A stretch of DNA of 10,803 bases from an uncultured Odoribacter sp. (GTDB lineage Bacteria; Bacteroidota; Bacteroidia; Bacteroidales; Marinifilaceae). Within the stretch, counting starts at the first letter, position 1, and each line of letters starts with the position of its first letter. The notes below the pieces were generated by a model. It saw only the letters and a list, made by a program, of their open reading frames with translations. It was not told the DNA's origin and searched no databases. Made by a program: the position numbers and the translations under genes. Location: NCBI GenBank assembly GCA_905193145.1, contig CAJJNP010000113.1, forward strand, positions 1 to 10,803, given 5' to 3'. This document shows, one piece after another, positions 7,587 to 10,803 of this stretch.

Positions 7587-8165
7587 TTAACTTCTAAGAG
7601 ATACTCCTCTCCTTAACAATTCCCAAAAACATCTTGCTGTAGCCTCTACATCTGCCAAGGCATTGTGTGCATCATCAAACCCCTCACCAAATAACATTTG
7701 ATGCAATTCCATCAACTTCGGTGGTTTAAATCCCCTTTTACCCGGTAATTTACAATAATTGGTTGCACTGCGCATGGTACAGCATTTAGGCTTTAAAAAC
7801 AATGTTGTCATCATACGCAAACGCTCAAATTCTGCGCCAACAATGCATTCATCAAAACTTATATTATGCCCCACCAATAATTCAGCAGCATCTACCTGCT
7901 CCGCAAACTCATCCATAGCCTCTTGTAAAGGGACTCCTTTTTCCTTTGCCATCAATGTCGTTATACCATGTAATCTTGACACTTCAGGAGGAATTACAAA
8001 TCCTTCAGGACGAATAATCAAATCCCGACTATTTAGCTTATTTCCTTGATTATCGTAAGTAATCCAAGCCAATTGCACCAATCTGGGCCAATTGTCAACA
8101 TCTGTAACAGGAGCATTCCAGCGTTTAGGCAGACCGGTAGTTTCTGTATCAAAAAACAAATACAT
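7587..8165 (-). CDS. DnaQ-like DEDDh 3'-5' exonuclease
   Basis: A 192-residue stand-alone exonuclease. All DEDDh residues are visible: D6 and E8 in FFDTETTG (Exo I), D105 in HNISFD (Exo II), and H167 and D172 in DAHNALADVEAT (Exo III). It probably acts as a proofreading-type exonuclease, either as an epsilon-like partner of the replicative polymerase or as a separate repair nuclease; the sequence alone does not decide. Compared with E. coli DnaQ it has an extra segment after Exo I (KRWNAPVTDVDNWPRLVQ), which I associate with the Bacteroidetes variety. The ATG is firm because an in-frame TAG lies two codons upstream. It heads a unit with dnaB, 10 bases downstream. Upstream is the hairpin after fabI, leaving very little room for a leader. 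Confidence 0.93.
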   Translation of the reverse strand: MYLFFDTETTGLPKRWNAPVTDVDNWPRLVQLAWITYDNQGNKLNSRDLIIRPEGFVIPPEVSRLHGITTLMAKEKGVPLQEAMDEFAEQVDAAELLVGHNISFDECIVGAEFERLRMMTTLFLKPKCCTMRSATNYCKLPGKRGFKPPKLMELHQMLFGEGFDDAHNALADVEATARCFWELLRRGVSLRS

Positions 8166-8175
8166 ACCCTATATT

Positions 8176-8183
8176 CTAAAATA
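8176..8183 (-). promoter_or_regulatory. Candidate -7 element before the exonuclease gene
   Basis: On the minus strand this reads TATTTTAG, one base off the Bacteroidetes -7 consensus TAnnTTTG. It lies only 10 bases before the exonuclease ATG, so a transcript from it would have almost no leader. A TTG lies about 18 bases further upstream, inside the hairpin. The AT-rich context makes chance matches likely, so this is tentative. Confidence 0.2.
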
Positions 8184-8226
8184 ACAATGAAGAATTCCCT
8201 ACAATTATCCATAGGAAATTCTTCAT
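8178..8226 (-). terminator. Hairpin terminator after fabI
   Basis: The arms ATGAAGAATTCCCTA (8187-8201) and TAGGAAATTCTTCAT (8212-8226) pair over 15 positions with one C-A mismatch and a 10-base loop. Read on the minus strand, the stem is followed by TGTTATTTTAG, a T-rich tract, whereas the plus-strand side is not T-rich. That orientation fits a terminator for fabI, 33 bases after its stop. The stem is mostly A-T, so termination may be partial and some transcripts may continue into exonuclease-dnaB. Confidence 0.65.
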
Positions 8227-8259
8227 CTCATGCCGGATAATTGGCAATATTAGTTAAAA

Positions 8260-9096
8260 TCACTTTTTCTCTTCTGTTTCAAAACTCTTGTTATACTGGT
8301 GCATTGCCCGGTAACTCATTCCCATGCTAGAGAAACCGCCATCGTGATACAAGTTTTGCATTGTCACTTTTCTGGTTAAGTCAGAGAATAATGCAACACA
8401 ATAATTTGCACACTCTTCAGCATTGGCATTTCCAAGAGGAGACATACGGTCGGCAAAGTCAACCAAAGAATCAAAACCTTTGATACCACTACCTGCGGTA
8501 GTCATCGTCGGCGACTGTGAAATTGTATTCACTCGTATTTTCTTTTCACGACCATAAATATATCCAAAGCTACGTGCAATTGACTCCAACATAGCTTTTG
8601 CATCAGCCATGTCATTATACTCAAACATTGTACGCTGTGCTGCCACATAAGAAAGAGCTACTACAGACCCCCACTCGTTTATGGCATCCAACTTTTTAGC
8701 TGTCTGCAATACTTTGTGAAATGAGATTGCTGAAATATCAAGAGTCTTAGCCAAAAAATCATAATCCAAATCATCATACGGCCTTTTTTTTCTCACATTC
8801 AATGACATTCCAATTGAATGCAAAACAAAATCCATCTTACCACCAAAATGTTTCATTGACTGTTCAAACAAATTAGTCAAATCTTCAGAGCTGGTAGCAT
8901 CAGCCGGAATCAAAGGTATATTATTTTTAGCTGCAAATTCCTGTATATCTCCCATACGAATAGACAACGGTGTATTTGTCAGCACTATTTCGGCACCTTC
9001 TTCGATGCATTTTTCTGCCACTTTCCATGCAATAGACATCTCATTCAACGCACCGAAAATAATTCCCTTTTTTCCTTTCAATAAATTATAAGCCAT
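8260..9096 (-). CDS. fabI: Enoyl-[acyl-carrier-protein] reductase (FabI type)
   Basis: A 278-residue short-chain-dehydrogenase-fold enzyme that carries out the last reduction of each fatty acid elongation cycle, normally with NADH. Matches to E. coli FabI include the cofactor-binding start GIIFGALNEMSIAW (11-24), HSIG (93-96), LSY with Y150, and the active-site Tyr-x6-Lys pair Y160 and K167 in YNDMADAK. SGIKGF (203-208) and HDGGFS (251-256) also match. Relative to E. coli there is Ala for Gly after M163 and a changed loop, QSPTMTTAG, where E. coli has AGPIRTLAA. The residues equivalent to the E. coli triclosan-resistance sites G93, M159 and F203 appear retained as G96, M163 and F208. A lysine-rich tail (EEKK) ends the protein. 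A good -7 element 35 bases upstream and a hairpin downstream suggest its own transcript, 70 bases after recN. Confidence 0.95.
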   Translation of the reverse strand: MAYNLLKGKKGIIFGALNEMSIAWKVAEKCIEEGAEIVLTNTPLSIRMGDIQEFAAKNNIPLIPADATSSEDLTNLFEQSMKHFGGKMDFVLHSIGMSLNVRKKRPYDDLDYDFLAKTLDISAISFHKVLQTAKKLDAINEWGSVVALSYVAAQRTMFEYNDMADAKAMLESIARSFGYIYGREKKIRVNTISQSPTMTTAGSGIKGFDSLVDFADRMSPLGNANAEECANYCVALFSDLTRKVTMQNLYHDGGFSSMGMSYRAMHQYNKSFETEEKK

Positions 9097-9131
9097 CTTT
9101 TCTTCGTTTAATTTTACTACATATCTTGCTG

Positions 9132-9139
9132 CAAAGTTA
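9132..9139 (-). promoter_or_regulatory. fabI promoter, -7 element
   Basis: On the minus strand this reads TAACTTTG, an exact match to the Bacteroidetes sigma-ABfr -7 consensus TAnnTTTG. It lies 35 bases before the fabI ATG in the recN-fabI gap, which would give a leader of roughly 25-30 bases. A clear -33 TTTG at the usual distance is absent; only a T5 run (9153-9157) lies upstream. Position and match make it the best promoter candidate in the window. Confidence 0.5.
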
Positions 9140-9166
9140 AGAATAAAGTTAGAAAAACTCCTCGTT

Positions 9167-10803
9167 TCACTTTAACAAGTTTTGAGCGGCTTCCAATGCC
9201 GCAACAGAAATTTCCTCTCCGCTCATCATTCCGGCTATCTCCTTTACTCGTTCATCATACGATAATTTACGTATATGCGAAATTGTAAAATCCTGATTAT
9301 CTTCCTTATACACTTTAAAATGACAATCGCCGGCCGCTGCTATTTGCGGTAAATGAGAAATACTAATCACCTGCATCCGCGTTGCCATTTCTTTCATCAT
9401 CTGTGCCATACGATGAGCCACTTCACCAGAAAGCCCGGTATCTATTTCATCAAAAACAATAACAGGCAACTGTTTACTTCCTGACAATACGTATTTTAAT
9501 GCCAACATTACTCGCGAAATCTCACCTCCTGACGCAACTTTAGCAATCTCGCCCGGCTGCTGATTTTTATTGGCTGAAAATAAAAATCTAACATCATCAC
9601 ATCCTGTCGGTGTAAAATGCTCCAAAGCAACCAACTCAACAACAAATTCAGCATGTTTTATCCCCAATCCTACCAATAAACGCTTCATTTCATCACATAA
9701 CAATGCCTGAGCCCCCTCCCGCATATCATGAATCTTGGTTGCAAGAGCTTTCATTTCTTGCTCTGCCTGTCTCAACTTCGATTCCAACGCAGCAATTTCT
9801 TCACTACAACCTTGAATGCTGTTCAACTGCTGTTCTAAAGATTCATATATATCCAGTAGATCAGAAACATCTTCCACCTTATATTTATACAACAAGTCAT
9901 ATATTACATTCAATCTTTGGTTAATAGCCTCTATCCGTCCTCCATCATATTCTACACCTTCTCCTTTGCGCTCTGCTTCGTCCGCCAAATCATTCAACTC
10001 GATAATGACTGATTCGATCCGTTCCCTATATTCTTTTGCTTCAGGCCATGCATTCTCAATTCCCTCCAAAGAATGTCTCGTCTCTTTTAACACAGAGATT
10101 ATTGATTGCTCATTATCACGAATATTCCAAGCCATGCCCCCCAAGGCAGATTTAATAGACTCAGCATGATTCAGCATATCCAATTCCTGTTCCAGTTCTT
10201 CCTTCTCACCATTTTTCAGCTGAGCATTTTCTAGCTGACTGAATTGAAAACGCAAATAATCTCCTTCCTTCTCGGCATCAGCTGCTTTATCTTTTAAATT
10301 TTTCAATTCAACAGTCCATTTCCTATACTGATAATATAATTCATGATATTCAGCCAATAACTTCCCGTTTCCACAAAAAGAATCCAATATTTCAGTTTGA
10401 TATTCCGGCTGTCCCAACAACAAAGACTGGTGCTGAGAATGGATATCCACCATGTAATTACCAAATTCCTTTAGCAATTTATTATTTACCGGAGTATCAT
10501 TAATAAAACATCGTGATTTCCCTTCGGCAGTCACTTCACGACGCACGACAACACTTTCAGAGTAATCCAAGTCATTCTCTTCAAACCAACTCTGCAAATT
10601 ATATCCGCTCACATTGTAGACAATTTCCACCACGCACTTCTTGGATTTATCCATTATCGCTGCAGAATCAGCCCTCTGCCCTAATGTCAAACCGATAGCT
10701 CCAAGCAATATTGATTTTCCAGCTCCGGTTTCTCCTGTAATAATAGAAAATCCTTTGCCCAAATCAATCTCTGTCTTATCAATTAATGCGTAGTTATTAA
10801 TAC
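9167..10803 (-). CDS. recN: DNA repair protein RecN (5' end outside window)
   Basis: An SMC-like ATPase that acts early in double-strand break repair by recombination. Visible are Walker A GETGAGKS (bases near 10715-10735), DIHSQHQ shortly after it, two central helical stretches rich in Glu, Lys and Leu expected to form a coiled coil, the ABC signature ASGGEISR, Walker B VIVFDEID, and ISHLPQIAAAGD. The frame stays open to the window edge and reads INNYALIDKTEIDLGKGF, the normal RecN N-terminus. The real start therefore lies a few codons past 10803. A TTG at 10762 lies inside this conserved region and is not the start. The visible 544 residues are nearly the full family length (about 550). The stop is TGA at 9167-9169, and fabI follows after 70 bases. 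Confidence 0.96.
   Translation of the reverse strand, partial: INNYALIDKTEIDLGKGFSIITGETGAGKSILLGAIGLTLGQRADSAAIMDKSKKCVVEIVYNVSGYNLQSWFEENDLDYSESVVVRREVTAEGKSRCFINDTPVNNKLLKEFGNYMVDIHSQHQSLLLGQPEYQTEILDSFCGNGKLLAEYHELYYQYRKWTVELKNLKDKAADAEKEGDYLRFQFSQLENAQLKNGEKEELEQELDMLNHAESIKSALGGMAWNIRDNEQSIISVLKETRHSLEGIENAWPEAKEYRERIESVIIELNDLADEAERKGEGVEYDGGRIEAINQRLNVIYDLLYKYKVEDVSDLLDIYESLEQQLNSIQGCSEEIAALESKLRQAEQEMKALATKIHDMREGAQALLCDEMKRLLVGLGIKHAEFVVELVALEHFTPTGCDDVRFLFSANKNQQPGEIAKVASGGEISRVMLALKYVLSGSKQLPVIVFDEIDTGLSGEVAHRMAQMMKEMATRMQVISISHLPQIAAAGDCHFKVYKEDNQDFTISHIRKLSYDERVKEIAGMMSGEEISVAALEAAQNLLK

Noticed and set aside
7759..8049. Plus-strand open frame of 96 codons inside the exonuclease gene
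   Set aside because: It is antisense to conserved DEDDh coding sequence and has no features of a real protein.
9816..10169. Plus-strand open frame of 117 codons inside recN
   Set aside because: It is antisense to the RecN coiled-coil region, has low-complexity Ser-rich composition, and shows no domain or leader signal.
1..10803. CRISPR arrays, tandem repeats, insertion sequences, tRNA or rRNA genes
   Set aside because: I read the gaps and gene edges on both strands and found no repeated units, terminal inverted repeats, transposase motifs or RNA gene signatures.

Overview
The window is a compact, AT-rich chromosomal segment that looks like a member of the Bacteroidales (Bacteroides/Phocaeicola/Parabacteroides type). 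The clues are the protein styles (the DnaB, RecN, FabI and DEDDh exonuclease variants), A-rich leaders without Shine-Dalgarno sequences, and a TAnnTTTG-type -7 promoter element before fabI. The genus is an inference. Nothing looks mobile: there are no insertion sequences, integrase genes, tRNAs, CRISPR arrays or long repeats. The longest gaps between genes are 94 bases, so no stretch over 300 bases lacks a gene.

Plus strand, 1-4167: the last codons of an unidentified gene come first, followed by fhs (formate-tetrahydrofolate ligase, one-carbon metabolism), which ends at a strong hairpin terminator. Then come two genes that overlap by four bases: a membrane-anchored calcineurin-like metallophosphoesterase and a HAMP-SpoIIE (RsbU-type) protein phosphatase. 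Their overlap suggests translational coupling and perhaps a shared envelope-signalling role.

Minus strand, 10803-4170, read right to left: recN (double-strand break repair; its first few codons lie outside the window), fabI (enoyl-ACP reductase, fatty acid synthesis) behind a recognisable promoter, a hairpin terminator, a DnaQ-like 3'-5' exonuclease, dnaB (replicative helicase), and a five-TM LTA-synthase/sulfatase-family envelope enzyme. Exonuclease and dnaB are 10 bases apart and surely co-transcribed. The LTA-synthase-like gene follows dnaB by 38 bases. The plus and minus blocks meet tail to tail at 4168-4169 with only two bases between stop codons.

Overall this is mostly housekeeping DNA, and I do not see a clear previously undescribed system. 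The points most worth a second look are the overlapping phosphoesterase/PP2C pair, the almost sensor-less architecture of the phosphatase, the Ser in place of Thr at the presumed catalytic position of the LTA-synthase homologue, and a DnaB C-terminus that resembles an SSB tail.
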